Below are positions 1 through 10,657 of a stretch of DNA of 64,000 bases, in pieces; within the stretch, counting starts at the first letter, position 1; each line of letters starts with the position of its first letter. Position numbers and translations under genes: made by a program. The notes beneath the pieces were generated by a model. It did no database searches, was not told the DNA's origin, and was given only the letters and a program-made list of their open reading frames with translations. Origin of the DNA: Thalassobius sp034670005 (GTDB lineage: Bacteria; Pseudomonadota; Alphaproteobacteria; Rhodobacterales; Rhodobacteraceae); contig NZ_JAXMOH010000003.1 of assembly GCF_034670005.1 (NCBI RefSeq), positions 310,001 to 374,000 of the forward strand, given 5' to 3'.

Positions 1-549
1 GAGCTGTTCGGGGTGAAGACCAATGGCCGGTTGCTGGCCTATTATGTGGTGTTTACCGGCGCGCTGGTATTGTTCCTGCTGTTGCTGCGGATCGTGAATT
101 CGCCCTTTGGCAGGGTGTTGCAGGCGATCCGGGAAAACGATTTCCGGGCCGAGGCGGTGGGTTATCGCGTGGTCAGCTACCGCACGGCGGCGACCTGCAT
201 TTCGGCCGCTGTAGCGGCGTTGGCAGGGGCGCTTTATGCGATCTGGCTGCGCTATGTCGGGCCGGATACGGCGCTGAGCTTCGAAATCATGGTCGATATC
301 CTGTTGATGGTGGTGATCGGCGGCATGGGCACGATGTATGGCGCGGTGATCGGGGCAACCCTGTTCGTGGTGGCGCAAAATTACCTGCAAGAGCTGATGG
401 GCGCGGCATCAAGCGCGGTCGAGGGCGTGCCGATCCTGCCGGACCTGTTGAGCGCGGATCGCTGGCTGTTATGGCTGGGCATCCTGTTCATCCTGAGCGT
501 CTATTTCTTCCCCACCGGGGTGGTTGGACGGCTGCGGGATGGCAAGTAG
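1..549 (+). CDS. Branched-chain amino acid-type ABC transporter permease (LivM family), C-terminal part
   Basis: The reading frame is open from base 1, so the gene begins upstream of the window; 182 residues remain, ending in TAG at 547-549. Several hydrophobic segments alternate with a cytoplasmic loop that carries the EAVGY element typical of the LivM/UrtC permease coupling loop, followed by GGMGT and a final FPTGVVG, which is where this family usually ends. It would be an inner-membrane subunit importing branched-chain amino acids or a related amide. The partner LivH, ATPases and binding protein must lie upstream. The sequence differs from the UrtC encoded at 57824-59053, so it is a second HAAT-family importer. 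Substrate cannot be told from this fragment. Confidence 0.9.
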   Translation, partial: ELFGVKTNGRLLAYYVVFTGALVLFLLLLRIVNSPFGRVLQAIRENDFRAEAVGYRVVSYRTAATCISAAVAALAGALYAIWLRYVGPDTALSFEIMVDILLMVVIGGMGTMYGAVIGATLFVVAQNYLQELMGAASSAVEGVPILPDLLSADRWLLWLGILFILSVYFFPTGVVGRLRDGK

Positions 550-579
550 CGGTATGTCCACACGGTTTGGGCATCGGGC

Positions 580-614
580 CTGCCCGGACCAAGGCGCATG
601 GCGCCGCCGGGCAG
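580..614 (+). terminator. Stem-loop downstream of the LivM-type gene
   Basis: CTGCCCGG at 580-587 pairs with CCGGGCAG at 607-614, and the loop contains a further GGCGC/GCGCC pairing. It lies 31 bases after the permease stop. There is no T-run after it, so it may be a 3'-end stabilising hairpin or a factor-dependent terminator rather than a classical intrinsic terminator. Confidence 0.4.
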
Positions 615-718
615 CGAAGCGACAGGACCGTATGGTGTTGATTATTTGACAGTAATCAGGCGGGTTGCTCTTTCCCTCGGTTTCAGCCAAATCTGGGTGC
701 CTTGGGGGAGGATTTTCT

Positions 719-1897
719 ATGAAATCGGGTCTGGTGCTGCTGTGCGTGGCGTATGTGTTGAGTCAGTTTTACCGGTCGTTTCTGGCGGTGCTGACGCCGG
801 CTTTGCAGGCCGATATCGGGGCCGGACCAGAAGATCTGGCCTTTGCCTCTGGCCTGTGGTTCCTGGCCTTTGCCGCGATGCAGATCCCGGTAGGCGAAGC
901 GCTGGACCGGATCGGGCCGCGGCGGACTGCGGGTGTGCTTTTGCTGATCGGTGGCGCGGGCGGTGCGGTTCTGTTCGGGATGGCGACGCAGCCGATCCAT
1001 ATCGCGCTGGCGATGGCGCTGATCGGGCTGGGCTGTTCGCCGGTTCTGATGGCGAGCTATTATATCTTTGCGCGGATCTACAGCCCGGCGGTGTTTGCCA
1101 CGCTGGCGGCGGTGCTGCTGGGCACTGGCAGCCTGGGAAATCTGGCCGGGTCGCTGCCGATGGCGATGGCGGCCGAGGCGCTGGGATGGCGCGCGACGAT
1201 GCTGGGGCTGGGCGCGCTGAGCGCGGTGGTGGCGCTGGGGCTGCTGGTCACGGTGAAAGACCCCGAGCGGGTGGTGCATGATGAGAAGGGATCGGTTCTC
1301 GATCTGCTGAAAATCCCGGCGATGTGGCTGATCTTTCCCTTGATGTTCGTGCAATACGCCCCGGCTGGCGGGCTGCGCGGTGTTTGGGTCGGCCCCTATA
1401 TGGATCAGGTCTTTGGGCTTGATGCCACCGCGATCGGCAAGGTCACTTTGGTGATGGGGGCGGCGATGATTCTGGGCACATTCGCCTATGGCCCGCTCGA
1501 CCGGGTTCTGGGCACCCGGAAATGGGTGATTGCGATCGGCAACGCGATGGCGGCGGTGGCGCTGTTTCTGCTTTACCTACTGCCTGTCGATACCTATTGG
1601 ACTGCGGCGTTGTTGTTTGCCGCGGTGGGGTTTTTCGGGGCCAGTTTCCCGGTCCTCATGGCACATGGGCGCAGTTTCTTTCCACCGCATCTGGTCGGGC
1701 GCGGCGTTACCTTGATGAATCTGTTTGGTATTGGCGGTGTCGGGCTGTTCCAGGTGGCCACCGGCAAGCTGCATTCGGCGTTGTCGGTTGATGCTGTGTC
1801 GCCCAGTGATCCCTACCGCGCCTTGTTTCTGTTATTCGCGGTCTGTCTGGTGCTGGGGTTGCTGCCCTATCTTCTGAGTCAGGACCGCACCGACTGA
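719..1897 (+). CDS. MFS transporter
   Basis: The product is about 392 residues with twelve or so hydrophobic segments, the length and layout of a major facilitator. The first cytoplasmic loop contains a motif A-like GEALDRIGPRR stretch after helix 2. The start at 719 is chosen because GGGGGAGG lies seven bases upstream; the frame is open further upstream but without a ribosome site. It stands alone between the LivM-type gene and asd, so context gives no substrate. It would act in the inner membrane as a secondary transporter. A drug, sugar-phosphate or organic-acid substrate is equally possible. Confidence 0.85.
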   Translation: MKSGLVLLCVAYVLSQFYRSFLAVLTPALQADIGAGPEDLAFASGLWFLAFAAMQIPVGEALDRIGPRRTAGVLLLIGGAGGAVLFGMATQPIHIALAMALIGLGCSPVLMASYYIFARIYSPAVFATLAAVLLGTGSLGNLAGSLPMAMAAEALGWRATMLGLGALSAVVALGLLVTVKDPERVVHDEKGSVLDLLKIPAMWLIFPLMFVQYAPAGGLRGVWVGPYMDQVFGLDATAIGKVTLVMGAAMILGTFAYGPLDRVLGTRKWVIAIGNAMAAVALFLLYLLPVDTYWTAALLFAAVGFFGASFPVLMAHGRSFFPPHLVGRGVTLMNLFGIGGVGLFQVATGKLHSALSVDAVSPSDPYRALFLLFAVCLVLGLLPYLLSQDRTD

Positions 1898-1969
1898 CTT
1901 GTTTCCCCTTTAATCCCTTGGGGCGGTGCTGTATGTGCCGGGGCGTCTTAACGAAAGGAGACGTCCCAA

Positions 1970-2992
1970 ATGGGCTATAAAATCGCTGTAGTCGGTGCCA
2001 CGGGCAATGTGGGCCGCGAAATGCTGAACATCCTGGACGAGCGCCAGTTCCCCGTCGATGAGATTGTCGCGCTGGCAAGCCGCAAATCTCTTGGCACAGA
2101 CGTTAGCTTTGGCGATAAAACCCTCAAGACCAAGGATCTGGACACATTCGATTTCACCGGCTGGGACATAGCTTTGTTCGCGGTGGGATCGGAGGCAACC
2201 AAGAAATATGCGCCCAAAGCGGCCGCTGCCGGTTGCGTTGTGATCGATAATTCGTCGCTGTATCGCTATGATCCCGACGTGCCTCTGATTGTTCCCGAAG
2301 TGAACCCGCAGGCGGTGCATGGCTATGCGAAAAAGAACATTATCGCCAACCCGAACTGTTCGACCGCACAGATGGTGGTGGCGCTGAAGCCGCTGCACGA
2401 CCGTGCCAAGATCAAGCGCGTCGTGGTGTCGACCTATCAGTCGGTGTCCGGGTCGGGCAAGGAAGCGATCGACGAGCTGTGGAACCAGACCAAGGGCATG
2501 TATGTGCCGGGTCAGGAAGTCGAGCCGTCGGTCTATCCCAAGCAGATCGCCTTTAACGTAATCCCGCATATCGATGTTTTCCTGGACGACGGATCGACCA
2601 AGGAAGAATGGAAGATGGTGGCCGAAACCAAGAAAATCATCGACCCGTCGATCAAGGTCACAGCGACCTGTGTGCGGGTGCCGGTTTTCGTCGGCCATTC
2701 CGAAGCGGTCAATGTCGAGACCGAGGATTTCCTCGATGAAGACGAAGCCCGCGATATCCTGCGTGAAAGCCCCGGGATCATGGTGATCGATAAGCGCGAA
2801 GATGGCGGTTATGTCACCCCGGTGGAATGCGTTGGCGACTATGCCACCTTTATCAGCCGGTTGCGGCAGGACAGCACCATCGACAACGGTCTGAATTTCT
2901 GGTGCGTCAGCGACAACCTGCGCAAGGGCGCGGCGCTGAACGCGGTGCAGATCGCGGAACTGCTGGGTCGTGAGGTTTTGAAAAAGGGCTGA
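1970..2992 (+). CDS. asd: Aspartate-semialdehyde dehydrogenase
   Basis: The enzyme reduces aspartyl-4-phosphate to aspartate semialdehyde with NADPH, the branch-point step to lysine/diaminopimelate, threonine and methionine. The 340-residue product has the N-terminal nucleotide-binding GATGNVG motif at residues 9-15, the catalytic cysteine in NPNCSTAQM (C130) and the conserved RVPVFVGHSE segment near residue 240 that supplies the acid/base histidine. Length fits the family. The start is set by a strong AAAGGAGA site about eight bases upstream. A hairpin terminator follows directly, so it is probably the last or only gene of its transcript. Confidence 0.97.
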   Translation: MGYKIAVVGATGNVGREMLNILDERQFPVDEIVALASRKSLGTDVSFGDKTLKTKDLDTFDFTGWDIALFAVGSEATKKYAPKAAAAGCVVIDNSSLYRYDPDVPLIVPEVNPQAVHGYAKKNIIANPNCSTAQMVVALKPLHDRAKIKRVVVSTYQSVSGSGKEAIDELWNQTKGMYVPGQEVEPSVYPKQIAFNVIPHIDVFLDDGSTKEEWKMVAETKKIIDPSIKVTATCVRVPVFVGHSEAVNVETEDFLDEDEARDILRESPGIMVIDKREDGGYVTPVECVGDYATFISRLRQDSTIDNGLNFWCVSDNLRKGAALNAVQIAELLGREVLKKG

Positions 2993-3016
2993 TATCCGCC
3001 CAAAGCTGACTTCTGA

Positions 3017-3048
3017 GAGGGCGCCCTGGGGCGCCCTCTTGTTTTTTT
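3017..3048 (+). terminator. Rho-independent terminator of asd
   Basis: A perfect inverted repeat GAGGGCGCCC (3017-3026) / GGGCGCCCTC (3029-3038) is followed by TTGTTTTTTT. This is a textbook intrinsic terminator 25 bases after the asd stop codon. Confidence 0.93.
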
Positions 3049-3099
3049 GGGGCCGACGGGGAAGGGTTGACCAGACGATTATTTGAAAGGAGCGATTTC

Positions 3100-4710
3100 A
3101 TGCGCCCTCTTGTTGCTGCCCTTTGTTTCCTTCCAAGTTTTGGCTTTGCAGATGTGATCCGGGTCGACAGCCGGATCGCCGACGTCACGGTTTACCCGCA
3201 AGGGGCCAAGATCACCCGGGTGGCGGAGTTTACCGTGCCTGAGGGCGATCACAGGTTGCGACTGCTGGATTTGCCGGAAACCGCGCGGCTGGACATGGTT
3301 CGGGCCAGAGTCGAGGGCGCGCGGATGGGGTCGGTCAGCCTGCGCGACGATTTTGTGCCGCCACGCGGGGACCGCGACAGCGCGGCGATCAAGGCCGCCC
3401 GAACCGAGGTCGAGCAACGCGAGGATGCCTTGCGCACCAAGCAGGACGAAGCGGCGGTGCTGCGGCTGGCGCGGGATGCCGCAGAGTCGCGGATCGGGTT
3501 TTTGCGGCAGCTGGGCGAGGGCAAGGCGCTGGAAGGGGCAGCGCCCGACACATTGCGCGATATGGCGCGGATGGTGGGCGACGAAACCCTTGCCGCCCGC
3601 CGCGCGGTGATCGTGGCCGAATCCGAGGCGCGTGGGATCGACCGGAACATCGCGGTTCTGGAGCAGGATCTGGACGATGCGCGGCAAGCGTTGCAGGCAT
3701 TGCAGACCGGTGGCGGGTCGACCAATCTGGTCGAGGTGTCGGTGAGCGCCGCCGCAGCCGGGCAGGGGCGGTTGACGCTGACCTATTATTCCACCGAAGC
3801 CAGTTGGGAAGCGGTCAACGATGCTTATCTGACCCTCGGCGCCACGCCCGGCGTCGATTTGCAGCGCGGCGCGATGATCTGGCAGCAGACCGGCGAAAAC
3901 TGGCAAGACGTGGCGCTGACCCTGTCGACCAGCGCACCGAGCGGGCGGTTTCAGCCGGGCGAGGTCACGCCCTGGCTGCGCCGGATTGGCGAGCCTTATC
4001 GTGCGGCGGCCAAGATGGCTGCCGATAGCGTGGCAGGGGTGGCGATGGCCGAACCGATGGTGATGATGGAAGAGGCCCGCGCGGTGTCGTTGCACGGGTT
4101 GATCTATAATTATGCCTATCCCAAGCCGGTATCGGTTGCTTCGGATGCCGACGGGGTGCGGATATCGTTGGGCGAGGTGCATTTCGATGCCAAAATCCGG
4201 GCGGTTGCCGCACCTCTATGGGACGAAACCGCTTATCTGGTGGCGGAATTCGTCAACGGGTCGGGAGAATTGTTACTGCCGACCGCGACGACGCAACTGT
4301 ATCTGGAGGATGAATTCGTTGGCGCGACGGCAACGGATAAGGTCGCGGCGGGGGCCGAGACAACGCTGCCTTTCGGCGCGATCGAAGGGATTAGGGTCAA
4401 CCGGGTGGTCGCGCGGAACGAAGGCGATGCCGGGATTTTGAGCCAGTCGAATGAAGAAACCGAAACGGCACGGATCACGGTGGAAAACCTGACCGGGCGC
4501 GGCTGGCCGATGCGGATCGTGGACCGGGTGCCCTATTCGGAACAGGAGGATCTGTCGATCACATGGCAGGCGCGGCCGACACCCAGTGAAAAGGATGTCG
4601 ATGACAGGACCGGTGTTCTGGCCTGGGAGTTCGATATCGCGCCGGGTGATACCCGCCGGATCGAGCTGAGCCACAGGCTGCACTGGCCCAAGGATATGGT
4701 GCTGCGCTAA
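3100..4710 (+). CDS. Exported DUF4140/DUF4139 protein (MuiA-like)
   Basis: The 536-residue product begins with a clear signal peptide (charged start, hydrophobic core, FGFA/DV cleavage region). The next ~100 residues match the DUF4140 pattern (VTVYPQGAKITR, then a LPE turn), then a long charged alpha-helical, probably coiled-coil region at about residues 95-205, then a beta-rich C-terminal region typical of DUF4139 (LYLEDEFVGA, two-sheet repeats). Family members are called mucoidy-inhibitor MuiA-like; their molecular role is not established. The start at 3100 is preferred over an upstream in-frame ATG because it has AAAGGAG before it and puts the signal peptide at the N-terminus. It is a single gene, convergent with the carbonic anhydrase. 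Confidence 0.85.
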   Translation: MRPLVAALCFLPSFGFADVIRVDSRIADVTVYPQGAKITRVAEFTVPEGDHRLRLLDLPETARLDMVRARVEGARMGSVSLRDDFVPPRGDRDSAAIKAARTEVEQREDALRTKQDEAAVLRLARDAAESRIGFLRQLGEGKALEGAAPDTLRDMARMVGDETLAARRAVIVAESEARGIDRNIAVLEQDLDDARQALQALQTGGGSTNLVEVSVSAAAAGQGRLTLTYYSTEASWEAVNDAYLTLGATPGVDLQRGAMIWQQTGENWQDVALTLSTSAPSGRFQPGEVTPWLRRIGEPYRAAAKMAADSVAGVAMAEPMVMMEEARAVSLHGLIYNYAYPKPVSVASDADGVRISLGEVHFDAKIRAVAAPLWDETAYLVAEFVNGSGELLLPTATTQLYLEDEFVGATATDKVAAGAETTLPFGAIEGIRVNRVVARNEGDAGILSQSNEETETARITVENLTGRGWPMRIVDRVPYSEQEDLSITWQARPTPSEKDVDDRTGVLAWEFDIAPGDTRRIELSHRLHWPKDMVLR

Positions 4711-4720
4711 GGGCGGAGGT

Positions 4721-5371
4721 TCAGACCACCTTGAAGCCGCCTTCTGCGGGCAGGAAATGTTCCAGGCTGCCATCGCCGATATCGTTCCATACCCCGTGCA
4801 CCGACAGGTCCCCGGTTTCGACAGCAGAGGCAACGAAGGGGAAGCTCATAAGGTTTTCCAACGAGGTCAGCACGGCCTGTTTTTCCAACGCGCGCTTGCG
4901 CTCGGCTTCATCGGCGATGTCCTTTACCTTTTCATATCCGGGGCGCAGGATGTCCATCCAGCGGCCCACGAAGGACGATTTTTCTTCCAGCTCGGGGGCT
5001 TTGCCGGAACACATGTCGTGGCAGCCTTCGACGCCGCCACAGCCGGAATGCCCCATCACCACGATATGAGCGACCTTGAGCGCGGTTACCGCGTATTCCA
5101 CCGCCGCCGATGTGCCGTGGTGATCGCCATCGGGTTCATAGGGCGGCACTAGATTGGCAATATTGCGGTGAATGAAAAATTCGCCCTGATCGGCCCCGAA
5201 GATCGAGGTCACGTGCACCCGCGAGTCGCAGCAGGAAATCACCATCGCGCGTGGTCTTTGTCCTTCGTCCGCCAAACGGCGATACCAGGTTTTGTTTTCG
5301 GCATAGGTGGTGGCTTTCCAGCCCTGATAGCGCTGAACCAGATAGCTGGGCAGGGGCTTGGCATTGTGCAT
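4721..5371 (-). CDS. Beta-class carbonic anhydrase
   Basis: The enzyme interconverts CO2 and bicarbonate with a zinc ion. The 216-residue product shows the beta-class zinc and catalytic set: C47-x-D49-x-R51 (CCDSR) and H108-x2-C111 (HSGCGG). A GTSAA motif precedes the second pair, as usual. Length is normal. A clear SD-like AAGGAGAATG stretch precedes the start. It is convergent with the DUF4139 gene; only 10 bases separate the stops. A cytoplasmic role in supplying bicarbonate for carboxylases such as acetyl-CoA carboxylase (accD is at 27 kb) is plausible but inferred. Confidence 0.95.
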   Translation of the reverse strand: MHNAKPLPSYLVQRYQGWKATTYAENKTWYRRLADEGQRPRAMVISCCDSRVHVTSIFGADQGEFFIHRNIANLVPPYEPDGDHHGTSAAVEYAVTALKVAHIVVMGHSGCGGVEGCHDMCSGKAPELEEKSSFVGRWMDILRPGYEKVKDIADEAERKRALEKQAVLTSLENLMSFPFVASAVETGDLSVHGVWNDIGDGSLEHFLPAEGGFKVV

Positions 5372-5517
5372 GTCATTCTCCTTGCAATGCGGGCATTAGC
5401 CGTGGTCATTAGCGCGGATCTGGACGGTTTTCGAGGGAAAAGAACTGTCGGTTTCAACCTTTTGAGAACCTAATGCGGCGCATTGGCGGTTTCGGTGCCG
5501 GGGGCGTAGCGTAGGGG

Positions 5518-5867
5518 ATGAGGTTTAGAGTAGGTGATTTTCTGGTGCCCGATGAACCGGTCCTGATGAACTGGGACCCGCTGGGCGACTTATACGTTCT
5601 GATGGGGACGGCCGGGGCAAGGGTGCTGAAAACCCGCGCGATGCAGAGCCTGTCGCTGCGGCTGGAGCTGTCCGAGCGGCTGCACCATGCTCACAAGATG
5701 GACGAGATGCGCCGCGATGTCCGGTTGATGAGGGCCGCTGCCGATCAGAACCATATGCAATCACTGGCTGATGTGGCGGGATTCGCTGCATCTTTCTGTC
5801 TGATCCCCTTGCAGGCGCTTGCGGTTGGCGTAGGCTGGGGCCGAAATCAGAAGAAAGGCCCAGCCCG

Positions 5868-5871
<4 letters not shown>
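5518..5871 (+). CDS. Hypothetical protein, 117 residues
   Basis: I do not recognise this protein. It is a mostly helical sequence with a charged heptad-like middle (LSERLHHAHKMDEMRRD) and a hydrophobic C-terminal part. Codons from about residue 9 on look like the neighbours (many CTG, CGG, GCC); the first four codons (AGG, TTT, AGA, GTA) do not, so the true start could be internal. Its stop overlaps the ATG of the aminopeptidase gene as ATGATG, which suggests translational coupling and supports it being real. No ribosome site better than a run of G (TAGGGG) precedes the chosen ATG. Confidence 0.5.
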
Positions 5872-7253
<1,382 letters not shown>

Positions 7254-7256
7254 ACG

Positions 7257-8108
7257 ATGGACCGCCGCCTGACACCGGCCAATTCCCGCGTTGCCGCGAC
7301 ATCTTTGCGCGGGGTGGTCGATGCGCCGCTTTATACCGAGGGCGAAAGGCGGGTCCTGGCGCGGCCCTTGGGTGATCTGCTGAATGCGCCGCTGGGGCGG
7401 CGTGAACGGCAATTGGTGCTGGGAGAGGCGGTCACAAGGTTCGAATCGCGCGAAGGCTGGGCCTTTGTTCAATGCGAACGTGACGGCTATGTCGGGTATC
7501 TGCCGGCGCAGGATCTGGAAGACCGGCGGTTGCCGACCCATAAAGTCACCGCCCGCGCGACCCATATCTACGGCGCGCCGAATTTCAAATCCACCGAGCG
7601 GTTCGGGCTGAGCGCGGGATCGCGGTTGCGCGCCACCGGCGAGGATGAAGGGTTTCTGGTGCTCGCCGAAGGCTATGTGCCGCTGCAACATGTCCGGCCG
7701 ATAGATTGGTATGCCGAGGACGTGGTGACCGAAGCCGAGCGCTATCTGGGGGTCCCCTATCTGTGGGGTGGCAACAGCATCTGGGGCATTGATTGTTCCG
7801 GCTTGGTGCAGGCGGCCTGTCTGGCCTGCGGGCTGGACTGTCCCGGCGACAGCGATCAGCAGGAAACCGGGCTGGGCCGGTTTTTGCCCGAGGGCACCAA
7901 GGCGCGGCGCGGCGATCTGTTGTTCTGGAAAGGTCATGTCGCGCTGGTCGCCGGGCGTGGCCGCATCCTGCATGCAAATGTCCATAGCATGACGGTCACA
8001 CATGAGGATATGGAGGCAGCGATCAAACGGATCGCTGCCCAGGGTGACGGCCCGGTGACAGCGCATAAGAGGCTGCCAAAGCCGAAGAAGGTAAAATACG
8101 AGGATTGA
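7257..8108 (+). CDS. NlpC/P60 family cysteine peptidase with SH3-like domains
   Basis: The 283-residue protein has two SH3-like beta domains in roughly the first 150 residues and a C-terminal NlpC/P60 domain. The catalytic cysteine is C180 in GIDCSGLVQAA, the histidine is H227 in GHVALVAG, and a third polar residue follows in ILHANVH. The family cleaves gamma-D-glutamyl-diaminopimelate bonds in peptidoglycan peptides. No signal peptide is visible, so a cytoplasmic recycling role alongside the upstream aminopeptidase fits; this is similar to the YkfC/DPP VI arrangement. It follows the aminopeptidase by 3 bases and is convergent with the DUF2794 gene. Confidence 0.9.
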   Translation: MDRRLTPANSRVAATSLRGVVDAPLYTEGERRVLARPLGDLLNAPLGRRERQLVLGEAVTRFESREGWAFVQCERDGYVGYLPAQDLEDRRLPTHKVTARATHIYGAPNFKSTERFGLSAGSRLRATGEDEGFLVLAEGYVPLQHVRPIDWYAEDVVTEAERYLGVPYLWGGNSIWGIDCSGLVQAACLACGLDCPGDSDQQETGLGRFLPEGTKARRGDLLFWKGHVALVAGRGRILHANVHSMTVTHEDMEAAIKRIAAQGDGPVTAHKRLPKPKKVKYED

Positions 8109-8136
8109 TCGCCGTCGGGGCGAGGGGCCGTTTGGG

Positions 8137-8481
8137 TTAGTCCACCGCGCGGATCAGTTTGCGTTCCAGTACCCGCAGCACGGTTTTCAGGTCGTTGCCG
8201 CGTTTGAGCACCTGACCGTCAATGCCGATTACCGCATATTGACCCTGTTTGTTGCGCAGCTTGGGGCGTTTTTCGATCCGGTAGAGCGGGTTTTCAGCGG
8301 TACGGCGGAAAATGGAAAATACCGCCACGTCGCGCAGGCAGGAAATGCCATAGTCGCGCCATTCGCCAGCGGCGACCATACGGCCATAAAGGCTGAGGAT
8401 GACGCCCAGTTCCGTGCGGTGAAAGGCGACCTGTTCGGGGATGCCCTGTTTGGGAAAGGGCGTCGTGTTTTGAACATTCAT
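8137..8481 (-). CDS. DUF2794 domain protein
   Basis: A 114-residue alphaproteobacterial protein of unknown function. The pattern VAFHRTELGVILSLYGRMV followed by WRDYGIS and a region rich in YRIEK/RNKQGQY is what I know as DUF2794. The domain fills nearly the whole protein and no signal peptide or membrane segment is seen. It is a single gene, convergent with the NlpC/P60 gene and downstream of paaZ on the same strand but separated from it by a strong stem-loop. Confidence 0.85.
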   Translation of the reverse strand: MNVQNTTPFPKQGIPEQVAFHRTELGVILSLYGRMVAAGEWRDYGISCLRDVAVFSIFRRTAENPLYRIEKRPKLRNKQGQYAVIGIDGQVLKRGNDLKTVLRVLERKLIRAVD

Positions 8482-8540
8482 GCCTCAGCGTCGCTGCAAA
8501 CGGGCACTAAATCAAGCGTTTTGCGCATAGGTTTGGGGTT

Positions 8541-8569
8541 GGGCGCGGGAATTGTGCCGTCCCGCGCCC
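8541..8569 (-). terminator. Stem-loop after paaZ
   Basis: GGGCGCGGGA (8541-8550) and TCCCGCGCCC (8560-8569) form a perfect 10-bp stem with a 9-base loop, 5 bases beyond the paaZ stop. On the minus strand it is followed by AACCCC rather than T, so it is either a non-classical terminator or a 3'-end protector. Confidence 0.6.
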
Positions 8570-8574
8570 TTTGA

Positions 8575-10596
8575 TCAGCGGTCGTAACTGACCATCGTCA
8601 GCAGTTCATATTCGGCCACCTGATCGCCGTCCTGATTGGTCAAAGTGACGTTCCAGGCGATTTCGCCATAGCTGTCGGTGCGCTTGGTTTTACGCTTGCA
8701 GGTCAGCCGGACCTTGATGCTGTCGCCGGGGCTGACCGGTTTTTGGAAGCTCAGCCCGTTCAGCCCGGTATTGGCCAGAACCGGCCCCGGGTCCGGCTGC
8801 ACGAACAGACCCGCCGCGAAGCTGAGCAGCAGGTAGCCATGCGCCACCCGGCCGGGAAAGAACGGGTTCGCCCGTGCCGCGTCTTCGTCCATATGGGCAT
8901 AGAAAGTGTCGCCGGTGAAATGGGCGAAATGTTCGATATCGTCCAGCGTCACCGTGCGCGACCCGGTGTGCAGGGTTTCGCCGATCTCGATCTCGTTGAA
9001 GGTGCGCTGGAACGGGTGTTGCGGCCCGGTCTTTTCCGCCGATCCGGGAATCCAGGTGCCGGTGATCGCGGTGAGGATGTCCGGGCTGCCCTGAATGGCG
9101 GTGCGCTGCATGTAATGCATCACGCCGCGGATACCGCCCAGTTCTTCGCCGCCACCTGCGCGGCCGGGGCCGCCGTGAACCATGTGGGGCAGGGGCGATC
9201 CGTGTCCGGTGGCCTCGGCCCCGGCGGTGCGGTTCATGATATAGAGCCGACCATGCCAGGCGGCGGAGGCGAGGGTGACGTCGCGCGCGACCTGCGGATC
9301 GTTGGTGAACAACGAACTGACAAGCGAACCGCCGCCGCGATTCGCCAGCGTCGCGGCATGGGCCAGATCGCGATAGGGCATCAGGGTGGAGACCGGGCCG
9401 AAGGCTTCGACCGAATGGACCGCCGTGGCGGCATCCGGATCGTCGCAGGCCAGCAGGGTCGGCGGCAGGAAGGCCCCGCCCGAAAGGTTATCCGTCAGAG
9501 CATCCGGACCGCCGCAGATCAGCCGGGTTTCGGCCGCAAGCGTGGCGAGCTTGGCCAGAACGTCGTCTTTCTGCCCCAGCGATACCAGCGCGCCCATGCG
9601 GGTTTCTTTGGCCGAAGGGTCGCCCAATACAACATTTCCGAGCTTGTCCGAGAGCGCGTTTGCAACGTTTTCCAATTGTGTTTCGGGCACGATCAGGCGG
9701 CGCATGGCGGTACATTTCTGCCCGGCCTTGGCGGTGATCTCGGTCACGGCTTCCTTGATGAAAAGCGCAAATTCGGGGCTGTCTGGAGCTGCGTCAGGGC
9801 CCAGTATCGCGGCGTTCAGGCTGTCCTGTTCGGCAAGGAACCGGGTCGAGTTGCGGACCAGGTTCGGGTTCGACCGCAGCATGTTGGCGGTATCTGCCGA
9901 CCCGGTGAAGCTGACCACGTCCTGCGCCCCCAAGCGGTCCAGCAGGTCGCCGGTGCGCCCGACGATCAACTGCGCCGCGCCGTCGGGCAGCAGACCCGAA
10001 TCGATCATCATTCGGAAGCAGGCTTCGGTCAGATATGAGGTTTGGGTCGCCGGTTTGACGATGGCGGGAACGCCTGCCAGCAGGGTCGGGGCGAGTTTTT
10101 CCAACATGCCCCAGACCGGGAAGTTGAAGGCGTTGATATGCACCGCAACACCTTGCAGCGGCACCGCGATATGCTGACCGAGGAAGGAGCCTTTGCGCGA
10201 CAATTGTTCGACATCGCCGTCGATATAGACATGGCCGTCGGGCATTTCGCGCCGGCCTTTGGAGGCGAACAGGAACATGGTGCCGATGCCGCCTTCGATG
10301 TCGATTGCCCCGTCGCGGCGGGTCGCGCCGGTTAGCGGATTGAGCGCGTAGAGTTCTTCCTTGCGGCTATCGAGATAGGCCGCCAGCGCCTTGAGCATCT
10401 TGGCGCGTTCATGGAAGGTCATCGCACGCAGGGCGGGGCCGCCGGTGTCGCGGGCATGGTCCAGCATGTTCTGCATATTCAGGTCGGAACCGCCCGCAAG
10501 GGCGATCGGTTGACCATCGACCGAGCCGATGACGGTTGTGGCGGTGTCGCCCGGTGCAATCCAGCGACCGGCGGCGTAACTTTGTGGTTTCAGCAT
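8575..10596 (-). CDS. paaZ: Bifunctional oxepin-CoA hydrolase / 3-oxo-5,6-dehydrosuberyl-CoA semialdehyde dehydrogenase
   Basis: PaaZ opens the oxepin ring of phenylacetate catabolism and oxidises the resulting aldehyde with NADP. The 673-residue product has an aldehyde dehydrogenase domain (about 1-520, catalytic cysteine C295 in GQKCTAMRR) and a C-terminal MaoC-like R-specific hydratase domain (about 535-673, FTGDTFYAHMDED then PFFPGRVAHG). The two-domain architecture and length are diagnostic. The start at 10596 is set by AGGAGG nine bases upstream. It is divergent from paaI-paaK-paaR, sharing a 113-bp promoter region with a palindromic operator. The ring epoxidase genes paaABCDE are not in the window. 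Confidence 0.95.
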   Translation of the reverse strand: MLKPQSYAAGRWIAPGDTATTVIGSVDGQPIALAGGSDLNMQNMLDHARDTGGPALRAMTFHERAKMLKALAAYLDSRKEELYALNPLTGATRRDGAIDIEGGIGTMFLFASKGRREMPDGHVYIDGDVEQLSRKGSFLGQHIAVPLQGVAVHINAFNFPVWGMLEKLAPTLLAGVPAIVKPATQTSYLTEACFRMMIDSGLLPDGAAQLIVGRTGDLLDRLGAQDVVSFTGSADTANMLRSNPNLVRNSTRFLAEQDSLNAAILGPDAAPDSPEFALFIKEAVTEITAKAGQKCTAMRRLIVPETQLENVANALSDKLGNVVLGDPSAKETRMGALVSLGQKDDVLAKLATLAAETRLICGGPDALTDNLSGGAFLPPTLLACDDPDAATAVHSVEAFGPVSTLMPYRDLAHAATLANRGGGSLVSSLFTNDPQVARDVTLASAAWHGRLYIMNRTAGAEATGHGSPLPHMVHGGPGRAGGGEELGGIRGVMHYMQRTAIQGSPDILTAITGTWIPGSAEKTGPQHPFQRTFNEIEIGETLHTGSRTVTLDDIEHFAHFTGDTFYAHMDEDAARANPFFPGRVAHGYLLLSFAAGLFVQPDPGPVLANTGLNGLSFQKPVSPGDSIKVRLTCKRKTKRTDSYGEIAWNVTLTNQDGDQVAEYELLTMVSYDR

Positions 10597-10657
10597 CTCT
10601 TGAGTCCTCCTGTTGCCGGGCATCCTGCGCTAAAGCGAAACCTTTTTCAACACTATT

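Noticed and set aside
598..1281. Plus-strand frame of 227 residues overlapping the first MFS gene
   Set aside because: It is a shifted frame over the transporter, with Gly/Ala/Arg-rich sequence; the transporter frame has the ribosome site and membrane segments.
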